From NCBI RefSeq assembly GCF_003944835.1, contig NZ_RWIV01000001.1:4391501-4455500 (forward strand): a stretch of DNA of 64,000 nt, written 5' to 3'. Shown piece after piece: positions 16,214 through 25,259 of the stretch. A program made the translations under genes and the position numbers. The notes beneath the pieces are model-generated. The model saw nothing but the letters and a program-made list of their open reading frames with translations. It made no database searches and was not told where the DNA came from. This stretch comes from Bacillus sp. HMF5848. Lineage in GTDB: Bacteria > Bacillota > Bacilli > Bacillales > HMF5848. How positions within the stretch are numbered: position 1 is the first letter of the stretch; each line of letters opens with the position of its first letter.

Positions 16214-19200
16214 TTATACTCTACGAATGACAAACGAAAACGCTAGTTTTTGATTTGCCTGTATCAAATACTCATCATGTACAGGTGCACCCCAGCTATC
16301 ATCACCGCCCACACCCATCTGTCTTCCAGCTACCGTGATGACAGTATGGTGAACGTTTGGCAGCTCATAATGATGATATGCATTTTCTAACTCGAGCGCT
16401 GTATAAGGAGTGATTGTACATTCTAGCGGCTCATGAGCGGCAGCGATTTGCAATCCGTGTCCCTTTTCGTTCGTCACATTAACACGTCTTACCCCAGTTC
16501 TGTTACCAGACTCTTGTGGAATAGAATAAGGTGTCACATTGTCTACTACTTTATTTTTAAAAATACCAAGTCTTGCACCAGAACAACGATCAATGTAATT
16601 CTCTTCTGGTCCCATTGCATACCATTCTAACGTATCATAGTCCGCTGGTACTTTGAACGACACCGCAAACGTTGGCATTTGTGGGAGGTTTTCAGCCCCT
16701 TCGTACTCGGCATTCACACCGATACTACCATCACCGTAGACGGAGTATGTTATTCTCACTTCTACTTCGGCACTAACTGCTAGCTTGTACGTAAATGTTA
16801 CATCTACACTAGTCTCACCTTCTTGCACATCAAATCCAACACAATGCCTAGCAAAACTAGCAGCGAACCACATATTAGATCGGAATGGCTGTCCGTTCCC
16901 ACGATCGTTGTCTGTTGTTGCTCGCCAGAATAAAGGCGCAGGTGGGAAAGAAATCATTTCGCGTCCCGCATACTTTATAGATACAAGACTTCCCATTTGC
17001 TTTGAGAACATAACCGTGAAGTCGTCACCGTGCACACCTAGATTAATATCACCATGCACCACTCTAAATGGTTTGTTAGAGACTTGCACATCGGCTCCGG
17101 CCACTTTAAAAATCAATTGACCAAATGCCACTTCATGGCCAGCATCTGCCCATAACGTGGCTTCTTTTAGTTTAAAAGATGTATGAATACAATACTCACC
17201 AGGCTGCACGGTTAAGCCATCCGGCCACGTTAGCTCTACTTGTTTAGTTGTTAAAGGTTCAACTACTACATCTAACTTGCCGCGATATATTTCTTCGCCT
17301 TCATGTAGCATCGTATATTCTAAATAATAGTCTGATGTATCAATAAATAGGTTATCATTTGTAATCGCCACACTAGCTTCGTCAGGATTCAGCTTTATAT
17401 TTTGATATAAAAACTTAACCTCCTGCATTTTCGGTGTTAGCTTACGATTTCCTAAAATAAGACCATTCACACAGAAGTTATAATCTGTCGGGCGATCACC
17501 ATAATCACCACCATACGCTAAAAACTCTTTTCCATAGCGGTCTTTTTTTATAAGAGACTGATCAATATAGTCCCATATGAAACCACCTTGGTACATTGGA
17601 TATTTTTTCTCTAAATCAGTATATTTGTACATACCACCAACTGAGTTACCCATCGCGTGCATATATTCGCAGCTTATATACGGCTTATCCGGATTATCAT
17701 TCAAATATGCCTCTATATCAGCTGGCTTTGCATACATCCGACTTTCCATGTCACTCGTTTCACTATATGCACGATCATAAAATACACCTTCATAGTGAAC
17801 AAGACGCCCTGAATCTACTTGTCTGAAATAGCGCGCCACATGTAACAGCACATCCCCGACATACGATTCATTTCCAACTGACCAAATAATGATAGATGGA
17901 TGATTTTTATCACGCTCATACATAGATATGGCACGATCCATTACGATATCTTCCCATTCAGAGTTACTTCCTGGTATGTTCCATGAAGGTTCAACAACGC
18001 CCATTTTCTGCCAAGAACCATGCGTCTCTAAATTCATTTCGTCTATAACGTATAACCCATATTCATCACAAAGCTCGTACCATAACGAATGGTTTGGATA
18101 GTGAGATGTTCGAACAGCGTTCATGTTGTGCTGCTTCATCGTTTTAATATCCCAAATCATATCTTCCTTCGACACAGTGCGACCGTGATAGCAGTTAAAC
18201 TCATGACGGTTAACACCTTTAAAAATAATACGTTTCCCGTTTATATGCATAACTTTATTAATTAGCTCAAATCTTCTGAAGCCTATTCTGTGCGGCACTA
18301 CCTCTACTAAGTCCCCAGACTCATTAAAAATTTGAAGATAAAGGGTATAAAGATAAGGCTGTTCAGCACTCCATAGCTCTGGATTATCAATGTGTATCAA
18401 AAGCTGACCACTTTTATTTTTAAGCTCCCCATTTGAGCTAGCTACTAATTGACCAGCTCTATCATACAACTCGCCTACTACCTTAGCTTTTTCCGGTACT
18501 CCCTTAAGAAACGTCATATCCGCGTTTAATGTACCCTTTGTAAAAGTAGCGTCTAATTCAGCACGAATATCGGCATCAAACACATGTATATCTGGTACTG
18601 TGTATAAATACACATCACGGAATATCCCTGAAAATCTCCAAAAATCCTGATCCTCTAACCAACTACCTGTACTTCTTTGGTAGACTTCAACAGCGAGTTT
18701 ATTCTCACCATCCAATAAGTACGACGTTAAGTCAAAATCGGCAGGTGTAAATGAATCTTCACTGTAACCAACAAATTCTCCATTTAACCAAACGAAGAAG
18801 GCTGTTTCTACTCCTTGAAAAGAGATACACACACGCTTGCTTACCATTTGGGATGGCAACGTAAATGTCTTTACGTAGCTTCCCACCGGATTAAAATCAG
18901 TAGGAATCTCAGGAGGACGAATATCATTATGACCATCCCAAGGGTACATCGTATTTACATAATGTGGATTACCGTATCCCTGTAACTGCATGTGTCCTGG
19001 AACAGTAATGTCTCCCCAACTATTGCTATCAAACGATAGTTTGTAAAAATCCTCCGGTCGACTTGATGGATTGATAGAATAGTTAAATTTCCAATCTCCA
19101 TTAAGGCTATGGCGAAGCTTCATCGGGCTTCTCCGCTTAGCCTCTTCCATTGTTTCATAATATACATGATCGGAATGCGCCGGAAGTCGATTCACGGCAA

Positions 19201-19249
19201 ACACTGCTGGATCTGCTAACCAGTTTAAGCTTGGTTGTGTGTTGGTCAT
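16214..19249 (-). CDS. lacZ: Beta-galactosidase, glycoside hydrolase family 2 (LacZ type)
   Basis: 1011 aa, LacZ length. It hydrolyses terminal beta-galactosides such as lactose and galacto-oligosaccharides in the cytoplasm. Domain order is GH2 sugar-binding (DWKFNYSINP, WEDQDFWRFSGIFRDV-type stretch near 190-205), immunoglobulin-like, TIM barrel (GVNRHEF, AVRTSHYPNHSLWYELCDEYG) and the C-terminal small-chain domain (ATDNDRGNG, WYAMGPEENYIDR). The acid/base Glu461 is in VGNESYVG and the nucleophile Glu528 in ISCEYMHAMGN. The start has AGGAGG 8 bp upstream. It has its own promoter and a perfect cre site, so it is a separate, CcpA-controlled unit downstream of the ABC importer. Confidence 0.95.
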   Translation of the reverse strand: MTNTQPSLNWLADPAVFAVNRLPAHSDHVYYETMEEAKRRSPMKLRHSLNGDWKFNYSINPSSRPEDFYKLSFDSNSWGDITVPGHMQLQGYGNPHYVNTMYPWDGHNDIRPPEIPTDFNPVGSYVKTFTLPSQMVSKRVCISFQGVETAFFVWLNGEFVGYSEDSFTPADFDLTSYLLDGENKLAVEVYQRSTGSWLEDQDFWRFSGIFRDVYLYTVPDIHVFDADIRAELDATFTKGTLNADMTFLKGVPEKAKVVGELYDRAGQLVASSNGELKNKSGQLLIHIDNPELWSAEQPYLYTLYLQIFNESGDLVEVVPHRIGFRRFELINKVMHINGKRIIFKGVNRHEFNCYHGRTVSKEDMIWDIKTMKQHNMNAVRTSHYPNHSLWYELCDEYGLYVIDEMNLETHGSWQKMGVVEPSWNIPGSNSEWEDIVMDRAISMYERDKNHPSIIIWSVGNESYVGDVLLHVARYFRQVDSGRLVHYEGVFYDRAYSETSDMESRMYAKPADIEAYLNDNPDKPYISCEYMHAMGNSVGGMYKYTDLEKKYPMYQGGFIWDYIDQSLIKKDRYGKEFLAYGGDYGDRPTDYNFCVNGLILGNRKLTPKMQEVKFLYQNIKLNPDEASVAITNDNLFIDTSDYYLEYTMLHEGEEIYRGKLDVVVEPLTTKQVELTWPDGLTVQPGEYCIHTSFKLKEATLWADAGHEVAFGQLIFKVAGADVQVSNKPFRVVHGDINLGVHGDDFTVMFSKQMGSLVSIKYAGREMISFPPAPLFWRATTDNDRGNGQPFRSNMWFAASFARHCVGFDVQEGETSVDVTFTYKLAVSAEVEVRITYSVYGDGSIGVNAEYEGAENLPQMPTFAVSFKVPADYDTLEWYAMGPEENYIDRCSGARLGIFKNKVVDNVTPYSIPQESGNRTGVRRVNVTNEKGHGLQIAAAHEPLECTITPYTALELENAYHHYELPNVHHTVITVAGRQMGVGGDDSWGAPVHDEYLIQANQKLAFSFVIRRV

Positions 19250-19267
19250 TAAAACAATCCTCCTTAT

Positions 19268-19282
19268 TGATTACGCTTTCAA
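19268..19282 (-). promoter_or_regulatory. CcpA cre site in the lacZ leader
   Basis: Minus-strand TTGAAAGCGTAATCA matches the 15-position consensus WTGNAANCGNWNNCW at every fixed position. It lies about 40 bp after the predicted transcription start and 19 bp before the lacZ start codon, where bound CcpA would block elongation. Confidence 0.8.
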
Positions 19283-19295
19283 TATTTTTATAATA

Positions 19296-19314
19296 TTAGT
19301 AAAAAATTAGTAAA
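19296..19314. promoter_or_regulatory. Direct repeat near the lacZ promoter
   Basis: TTAGTAAA occurs at 19296-19303 and 19307-19314 on the plus strand, 11 bp apart (one helical turn). AraC-type regulators such as the YesN-like protein of this locus often bind direct repeats. The position just downstream of the -10 would favour repression rather than activation. Tentative. Confidence 0.3.
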
Positions 19315-19327
19315 CTAGTCTAAAATC

Positions 19328-19356
19328 ATTATACTAGCTTTACTATTTTTTGTCAG
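19328..19356 (-). promoter_or_regulatory. Sigma-A promoter of lacZ
   Basis: Minus strand: CTGACA (19356-19351), 17-bp spacer, TATAAT (19333-19328). Five of six -35 bases and all -10 bases match consensus. It lies about 80 bp before the lacZ start codon. Confidence 0.7.
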
Positions 19357-19828
19357 GACTTCTTGTCGTACCCCTGACCTTTACTCTATTCATTTACCGG
19401 GATAGGAGCGGGACTAGCTCTGTTTTCGCACAAACATACTGCACCACTATGGGATGTCCCGCGTCCTTAAGTTATATACTGTATTCTAGTAAAAATTGAT
19501 AATAGATTTGCATTTTATAGGTCCATATTAAAAGGGACGTAGAAAAAGTAGCATGCCTGGTTGTCGGTTTTTGTATGTTTTTGTTGGTACATGGTACCGA
19601 CATATTTCTACAATTTTCGAACCGTTGATACGACTGAGTTTCCCATGCATGGATTTTACTTGGTACCACGTACCGACAAAATTCGATTGTATCCAGCAAA
19701 GTTCGACTCATAATTCACACTAAACACCAGACTCATACATTTAAAAAATCGAACTCCGCACCTCAAACATACGATGCTGCCACAAATCTCTTCACCACTT
19801 TAACACTGCACCCTATGTTCCCGCTATT
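19357..19828. other. Intergenic stretch with no recognisable gene
   Basis: About 470 bp between the lacZ promoter and the 38-bp repeats. A minus-strand open frame of 79 codons (19711-19472) has no ribosome site and no family resemblance. GGTACATGGTACCGACA and GGTACCACGTACCGACA form an imperfect direct repeat near 19585 and 19660. Nothing else was recognised. Confidence 0.5.
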
Positions 19829-19980
19829 AACTCTGCATCCTGACAGGGGGATGGATCCCGTAATGTAACTCTGCATCCTGACAGGGGGATGGATCCCGTA
19901 ATGTAACTCTGCATCCTAACAGGGGGATGGATCCCGTAATGTAACTCTGCATCCTGACAGGGGGATGGATCCCGTAATGT
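19829..19980. repeat. Four tandem 38-bp repeats with hairpin potential
   Basis: Units start at 19829, 19867, 19905 and 19943 and are near-identical; only the third differs visibly (CCTAACAG for CCTGACAG). Each begins AACTCTGCATCC and ends GGATCCCGTAATGT. Within each, CATCC and GGATG can pair over a short loop. A degenerate fifth copy runs from 19981 to about 20035 and touches the stop of the permease gene. Four copies that are almost unchanged indicate recent amplification or maintained function. Contiguous units exclude a CRISPR array. Confidence 0.9.
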
Positions 19981-20033
19981 AACTCTGAATCCTAGTAAGG
20001 ATCAGCCCTCCGTTAAGCGGGGGGATGGACCCA

Positions 20034-20858
20034 TTATTTCACTGACCCCATCATACCGGCTACGAAATGCTTTTGCATGATGAAGAAGATAATTGCTGCT
20101 GGTAAGGTTGCAATAACGATTGCTGTCATAATAACACCAAAGTCTGGAGCATAACTAGAACCTAAATTAGAAATAAGCAATGGGATCGTTTGGTTTTCAG
20201 GTGACTGTAACACCACTAATGGCCATAAATAGTTATTCCAGCTTGCCATAAACGTAATAATAGCCGCTGCTGCGTATGTTGTTTTCATCGTTGGTACATA
20301 AATTCTAAAAAACACACCTAATTCTGTTAGCCCATCTATTCTCCCTGCTTCTAATATGTCTCTAGGAAACATCTTCGTGCTTTGACGGAAGAAGAAAATA
20401 AGGAATGCAGTCGTTAAGGTTGGTAAAACTACCGCCGAAAGTGTGTCAATACCAATAAAAGGAGCTACTTGACTAATCTTCCCAAACATTCTGAACAACG
20501 GTACCATTAAAGCCGCAAATGGGATCATCATAGATAATAGTAAGAAGTTGAATACCATATCTTTTGCTTTACTTCTGTAAATCTCAAACCCGTATCCTGC
20601 AAGGGACGCTATAAGTAATGATAGTACAGTAGTAGCTAGGGAAATTTTTGCTGAATTCATGAATGCCGTTCCAATATCGGCTGTATCTAGTAGTTTTTGA
20701 AAGTTTTCAATAAAGGCTGTGCCCGGAAGAAGTCGCCCTTTTGTAACATCAACCGACTCATTCGTTGCACTTACAATCATCCACAAAAAAGGAAATATCG
20801 AGACAAGTGCTACTACAGATAGAAACAAGTATCCTAGAATTTTATTAAACTTACGCAT
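20034..20858 (-). CDS. Carbohydrate ABC transporter permease, MalG-type
   Basis: 274 aa, six membrane segments. It is the second membrane subunit of a CUT1-family sugar importer. The EAA loop that docks the ATPase is EAGRIDGLTELGVFFRIYVPTM-like (about residue 190). The first segment and VSLFPFLWMIVSATNES fit MalG homologues. The start at 20858 uses GGTGAT as ribosome site and overlaps the preceding permease by 8 bp, so the two are coupled. No ATPase gene is in the locus; CUT1 systems in Bacillus often share MsmX, which is established for that genus and assumed here. Confidence 0.88.
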   Translation of the reverse strand: MRKFNKILGYLFLSVVALVSIFPFLWMIVSATNESVDVTKGRLLPGTAFIENFQKLLDTADIGTAFMNSAKISLATTVLSLLIASLAGYGFEIYRSKAKDMVFNFLLLSMMIPFAALMVPLFRMFGKISQVAPFIGIDTLSAVVLPTLTTAFLIFFFRQSTKMFPRDILEAGRIDGLTELGVFFRIYVPTMKTTYAAAAIITFMASWNNYLWPLVVLQSPENQTIPLLISNLGSSYAPDFGVIMTAIVIATLPAAIIFFIMQKHFVAGMMGSVK

Positions 20859-21780
20859 TTTTATCACCTGCCGCTTTAAACTGAAGGATAGAGAATAGCA
20901 CAATCATAATAACGATCGTATATGAAACGGTTGCTGCATACCCAAAGTCCGGTGTGTATTTAAACGATAAGTTATAAATATATTGAGAAATCGTCATAGT
21001 TGCGTTACCAGGACCACCTCTTGTAATATTCATAACTTCATCGAATAACTGAAGCGTACCGATTGTTGACGTAATTGATGTAAATAAAATAATTGGTTTA
21101 AGCATCGGAATCGTAATTTTGAAAAACTGTTGCACTGCTGAAGCCCCATCAATGCGAGCTGCTTCATAAATAGATTGGTCAACATTTTGTAGAGCTGATA
21201 AGTAAAAAATCATATTATAGCCAGTCCAACGCCATGTAATAGCAATAATGATTGTGATTTTAGCCAACACAGGGTCTGTTAACCATTGTAAAGGCTGCTC
21301 GATAATGTTTAGCTTCGTAAGCATGATATTAATTATGCCATCTATACCAAATAAATATTTGAAAATTACCGAGTAAGCAACTAAAGATGTTACACACGGT
21401 AGAAAGATAGCTGTACGAAAAAAGCCTTTTAACTTTAACGTTTTGTCATTTAGCAATACGGAGATAAATAGTGCGAGTATAATCATAATTGGTACTTGAA
21501 CGATAAGATAAATCACTGTATTTACAACAGTTGCTTTAAATGTCGGATCCCCAAATAGGCGTACATAGTTATCAAATCCAACGAAGGATAAATTTGTTCC
21601 TGTTCCTGATTTGAAGGACATAATAAGCGCTTGTATCATTGGGTAAAAATAAAAGAGGCATATTAATACCGCAGATAATATAACAAAGGACCAACCGATG
21701 ATTGTGCTTTTTAAACGGTGATTTTTGTTTACTGACGATGTTCTAACATTCGTACTTTGCTTAACTTTTGCTGGTATCAT
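20851..21780 (-). CDS. Carbohydrate ABC transporter permease, MalF-type
   Basis: 309 aa with six membrane segments, the first (IIGWSFVILSAVLICLFYFYPMIQA) after a 25-residue polar N-terminus. The EAA loop is YEAARIDGASAVQQFFKITIPM near residue 205, a standard CUT1 signature. AAGGAG precedes the start. It is first of the two coupled permeases and follows the binding-protein gene after a 219-bp gap that contains a strong hairpin. Substrate is most likely a galacto-oligosaccharide, judged only from lacZ and alpha-galactosidase next door. Confidence 0.88.
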   Translation of the reverse strand: MIPAKVKQSTNVRTSSVNKNHRLKSTIIGWSFVILSAVLICLFYFYPMIQALIMSFKSGTGTNLSFVGFDNYVRLFGDPTFKATVVNTVIYLIVQVPIMIILALFISVLLNDKTLKLKGFFRTAIFLPCVTSLVAYSVIFKYLFGIDGIINIMLTKLNIIEQPLQWLTDPVLAKITIIIAITWRWTGYNMIFYLSALQNVDQSIYEAARIDGASAVQQFFKITIPMLKPIILFTSITSTIGTLQLFDEVMNITRGGPGNATMTISQYIYNLSFKYTPDFGYAATVSYTIVIMIVLFSILQFKAAGDKNA

Positions 21781-21853
21781 AAAAGGTCAACTCCTTGCTT
21801 TCTCTATGGACACTAAACATACTAAGGGCGGGTTACATGTTGTTTTTTAAAAT

Positions 21854-21935
21854 AAAGACCTCGGATCTCTCGCCTGAATATCAGATTGCTCCGTAATACC
21901 TAACAGGGAGAAGCATGCGAGTGTTCCGAGGCTTT
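21854..21935 (-). other. Strong hairpin between binding protein and permease genes
   Basis: Minus-strand arms TCCGAGG-type: CCTCGGA at 21931-21925 pairs with TCCGAGG at 21865-21859; CTCGC/GCGAG extend the stem, and CTTTATTTT follows. It is terminator-like but sits inside the operon. The common consequence is partial read-through with more binding protein than permease. Confidence 0.6.
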
Positions 21936-21999
21936 ACCTCAAGCTATTTATTTACGTGCTTATCAGACTTATTCGTACTAGATGTGCTTACAAACTAAA

Positions 22000-23310
22000 C
22001 TATCTAATTTGTGCTTCAGCTTGTTTTTGTGCATCTTCTAGCACTTTATCAATGTCTTTTCCTTGTAGATAGTTTTGCATTTCAACAACAAGTATGTCCT
22101 CGATTGCATACGTGTGTAGACCATAGTTTACTTGAGGAATTTCTTCCGTCCATGCAGCAAAGTCAGCGATAATAGCTTGTCCTCCGAAGAACTCATCAGC
22201 ACCTTGATAAGCTTCACCTTCAGCAGCAGGCTTGTACGTACCCATTGCTCCAATTTCTTTAATGAACTTTTGGTATAACTCAACATCAGAACCAAAAGTT
22301 TTTGCTAAGAAATCTACCGCATGCTCTTTACCAGGTACATTCAATACGTACCATGAGCTTCCACCTAAGTTAGATGCATTGACTGATTCCATGCCAGGCA
22401 AACTTGGTTGTCCTACAACTGCCCATTTACCAGATTGAGATGCTTCAGCCTTAATAGATGGTGTAATCCAGTTACCTGTTGGTACAGAAGCTACTTCTCC
22501 ACTGTTAAAGCCGGCTAAGAATTGGCTCCAATCAGAGTTAGGTCTAACTAGGTCAGCCTCAATTAGTTGCTTGTAGATAGAGAACGCTTCTTTAATCGCT
22601 TCGTTTCCAGCTAAATCAGGTGTTACACCGTCTTCTTTCAAATACCACTTACCACTTGATTGAATCATCATACGTACTAAGCCTAAGTCGTTAGGATCTA
22701 GTGATAGCATTTGCTTTCCTGTTGCTTCCTTCACTTTTTTCCCGATTTCAATATATTGATCCCAGTCAATGTTTGTAACATCTTCTACTGTGTAGCCTGC
22801 TTGCTCTAAATAATCCGTTCTTACATATAAACCAGTTACGCCCGTATCAAACGGTAACGCATAATTTTCTCCGTCTAAGCTAGTCGTTGCGATTTTATAC
22901 GATGCGAAGTCATCTGCATTGAATGCACCTGTTAATTTTTCAAACGCATCAGGATACGCCTGTAAAAAGCTTTGTGCGCGATAATCTTCAATTAACACGA
23001 TGTTTGGTAAGCCCTTTGTAGTGCCAGAGCTTAAGCTAGTGTTAAGCTTTTGCACGATGTCATTTTGTGCGTTTTCAACGATTGTCACGTTAAGGTCAGG
23101 GTTAACTGACTGATATGCGTCTTTTGCAAGATTTAATGCTTTAATATTAAAGTTTGGATCCCAAGCCCAAATTGTTATTTCGTTTGTTTCATCTGTTTTC
23201 TCAGTATCTTTGCCTTCAGAGTCATTCGTTGTGCTTTCATTACTAGCTCCTGAAGAACATGCAGCTAAAAACAACAAAGTAACTAAAAATAGTGCTAACA
23301 GCTTTTTCAC
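22000..23310 (-). CDS. Extracellular sugar-binding lipoprotein of an ABC importer
   Basis: 436 aa, GTG start at 23310 with GGGGGG upstream (a longer TTG frame begins inside that ribosome site). The lipoprotein signal is clear: KKLLALFLVTLLFLAAC, lipobox LAAC, then a Ser/Thr/Glu-rich linker. The mature part begins EITIWAWDPNFNIKALNLAKDAY, typical of family-1 solute-binding proteins, with the late PTGNWITPSIKAEA block. It captures an oligosaccharide outside the membrane and delivers it to the two permeases. Two cre boxes lie upstream, and the YesM/YesN-type system is encoded just before it in the same direction. Confidence 0.92.
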   Translation of the reverse strand: MKKLLALFLVTLLFLAACSSGASNESTTNDSEGKDTEKTDETNEITIWAWDPNFNIKALNLAKDAYQSVNPDLNVTIVENAQNDIVQKLNTSLSSGTTKGLPNIVLIEDYRAQSFLQAYPDAFEKLTGAFNADDFASYKIATTSLDGENYALPFDTGVTGLYVRTDYLEQAGYTVEDVTNIDWDQYIEIGKKVKEATGKQMLSLDPNDLGLVRMMIQSSGKWYLKEDGVTPDLAGNEAIKEAFSIYKQLIEADLVRPNSDWSQFLAGFNSGEVASVPTGNWITPSIKAEASQSGKWAVVGQPSLPGMESVNASNLGGSSWYVLNVPGKEHAVDFLAKTFGSDVELYQKFIKEIGAMGTYKPAAEGEAYQGADEFFGGQAIIADFAAWTEEIPQVNYGLHTYAIEDILVVEMQNYLQGKDIDKVLEDAQKQAEAQIR

Positions 23311-23344
23311 TATTATTCCCCCCAAATATGGATGTTTAAGTTTT

Positions 23345-23359
23345 TTGTAAGCGCTATCT
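23345..23359. promoter_or_regulatory. CcpA cre site 1 of the sugar-binding protein gene
   Basis: TTGTAAGCGCTATCT matches all fixed positions of WTGNAANCGNWNNCW, 35 bp upstream of the GTG start. Position close to the start favours a roadblock or promoter-occlusion role. Confidence 0.7.
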
Positions 23360-23438
23360 CTTACAGTTTTAATGTTAGCACCTTGAGGGTTTTACCTGTT
23401 AGGACATTATTAATCTAAACTTGTCTTATTTTTACGAC

Positions 23439-23453
23439 ATGAAAACGCTTACT
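23439..23453. promoter_or_regulatory. CcpA cre site 2 of the sugar-binding protein gene
   Basis: ATGAAAACGCTTACT matches all fixed positions of the cre consensus. It lies 94 bp upstream of cre site 1, so CcpA could bind both. The -35/-10 of this promoter could not be assigned with confidence. Confidence 0.7.
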
Positions 23454-23492
23454 TGTAAATACTTTGACTATTTTTATATTTTATGACTTTTT

Positions 23493-25244
23493 TTATATTG
23501 GAATTGTAATCCTTACCGTTGTGCCCTCTCCGAGCACGCTATGAATAGTTACACCATATTCGTCACCGTATATAAGGCGGATACGTTCATTTACATTATG
23601 AATACCTATGCCTGTAAACCGCTGCTGCTTACGTTTTGAAGCTGGTAAAGTACTATTATCGGTCAACTCCATACCATCTCCGTTATCCATCACTTCACAG
23701 ACGAGCGATTTATCCTCCTTCCAAGCAAAAACATTGATATTTCCTGATTGCTTTCGATTAAAAGCATGGAAAAATGCATTTTCAATAAAAGGCTGTAATA
23801 TGAGATTAGGAATGTGAATATCCGAGCAGTCTGGTGCAACAAAGTAATTCACCTTCACTCTTTCTCCATAACGCTTTTGGTTAATGAGCACATAATTTTT
23901 TAGATTCTCGACCTCTTGCTCGACTGTTACGGTCTCATTAATATGCCCTAAAGTATTTTGAAGTAATGAAATTAACGCATTAATCGTTTCATTTGCTTCT
24001 TCTTTACTTCCTTGCATGACCATAAATTTTATTGACGTTAACGTATTGTATAAAAAATGAGGATTTATTTGCTGCTGCAAAGCCGCTAGCTCAGCATTTC
24101 GCCTCTGCTTTTGCGACAAAACAAGCTGATCAACGTATTCATGCAGTTCATCAAGCATAGCGTTAAATGCATGTCCAATTTTCCTTGTTTCATATGTGCC
24201 TGTAACAGATACATATTGATGGAAATCGTGCTTTGAAGTACTCGCAATTTGTCTTACAAGATTCGATAATGAGTTTGTTAGCCTTCTTGTTGCTAAAAAG
24301 ACGATAATTAACGCAATAAAAACAACACCCATCGATATAAAGAAAATTTTCTTTTTATCAATAAGATCTCCTATAGCCAGCTCCTTATCGATCGTGTTAA
24401 ATAAATACATATCAAATGACGGTAAATACTCAGCTAAAATGATATAGTCTTTATCCATAAACGTATCGACAATATAATTATGAGAGCCGTCTTGAATTCT
24501 ATCCACATATGTTAAAAGCTGCGTATCTTTCCTCCCAATTAGTTCATCCCGACTACTTGAAACTATGATGCCATCTTTATTAACGATAAAAGCATCATTA
24601 CCAGGACTTGTGTAATTGCTAAATAGCTTCCGAAACTCTCGTTCTTCCATAGCGATATACATGGAGCCATATACATGGCCAGATATGCGTACCATTAAGG
24701 CCCTTGATGCGACGATGTACGATTTATTCCCAAGCTGTGGTCGATAATCATAATGATACATCAGCTTTTTCGGTTCAATTAACGTTTTACGAGTAATCAT
24801 ACTAGTCTTTAAATCTTCATCTGAAATCGGCCAGTATTCTCTGTTCGTGGAGTAAATCATACCATTTTGACCAGTTATAATCGCACTAATCTTGTAAGCA
24901 TCTAAATTCGATTTAATTCGTTTCATTTGTTCAGATACGTTGTATATCGAAAGCATTTTTTCTGCATTCGTTTCTTTTTCCGTGAGAAACCCTTTAATAG
25001 TTCCACTTTGCAAAAGGTTATTAGAGGCCAAAACGATGGAATAATTAAAAGACTCCAAGCTATCCTTAATTTGATTGATGACTTTAGCATTCGTAATACT
25101 AAATTTCTCTAAGAAGAATTGTTCCGACATACGGATTGTAGTCAAAGTAATGGTAACGGACACGATTATTATCATTAAAAAAGTTACACCGAACATGATA
25201 ATAAACAAACCATTGTATTTATATTTTTCAGGAATTAATTTCAT
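23493..25244 (-). CDS. YesM-type sensor histidine kinase
   Basis: 583 aa. Membrane segment at residues 12-34, extracellular sensor domain (about 35-280, Cache-like), second segment near 285-308, HAMP (about 309-360), then a LytS/YesM-type kinase. The phosphorylated His is in QQQINPHFLYNTLTSIKF and the ATP-binding lobe has NLILQPFIENAFFHA and GDGMEL / FTGIGIHNVNERI. This family pairs with AraC-type response regulators and senses sugars or binding-protein complexes. It starts 15 bp after the regulator gene, in the same operon, and precedes the sugar-binding protein gene. Confidence 0.93.
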   Translation of the reverse strand: MKLIPEKYKYNGLFIIMFGVTFLMIIIVSVTITLTTIRMSEQFFLEKFSITNAKVINQIKDSLESFNYSIVLASNNLLQSGTIKGFLTEKETNAEKMLSIYNVSEQMKRIKSNLDAYKISAIITGQNGMIYSTNREYWPISDEDLKTSMITRKTLIEPKKLMYHYDYRPQLGNKSYIVASRALMVRISGHVYGSMYIAMEEREFRKLFSNYTSPGNDAFIVNKDGIIVSSSRDELIGRKDTQLLTYVDRIQDGSHNYIVDTFMDKDYIILAEYLPSFDMYLFNTIDKELAIGDLIDKKKIFFISMGVVFIALIIVFLATRRLTNSLSNLVRQIASTSKHDFHQYVSVTGTYETRKIGHAFNAMLDELHEYVDQLVLSQKQRRNAELAALQQQINPHFLYNTLTSIKFMVMQGSKEEANETINALISLLQNTLGHINETVTVEQEVENLKNYVLINQKRYGERVKVNYFVAPDCSDIHIPNLILQPFIENAFFHAFNRKQSGNINVFAWKEDKSLVCEVMDNGDGMELTDNSTLPASKRKQQRFTGIGIHNVNERIRLIYGDEYGVTIHSVLGEGTTVRITIPI

Positions 25245-25259
25245 ATTAAACCACTCTTA

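Noticed and set aside
19472-19711. Minus-strand open frame of 79 codons downstream of the ABC operon
   Set aside because: No ribosome site, odd composition and no recognisable domain; judged chance.
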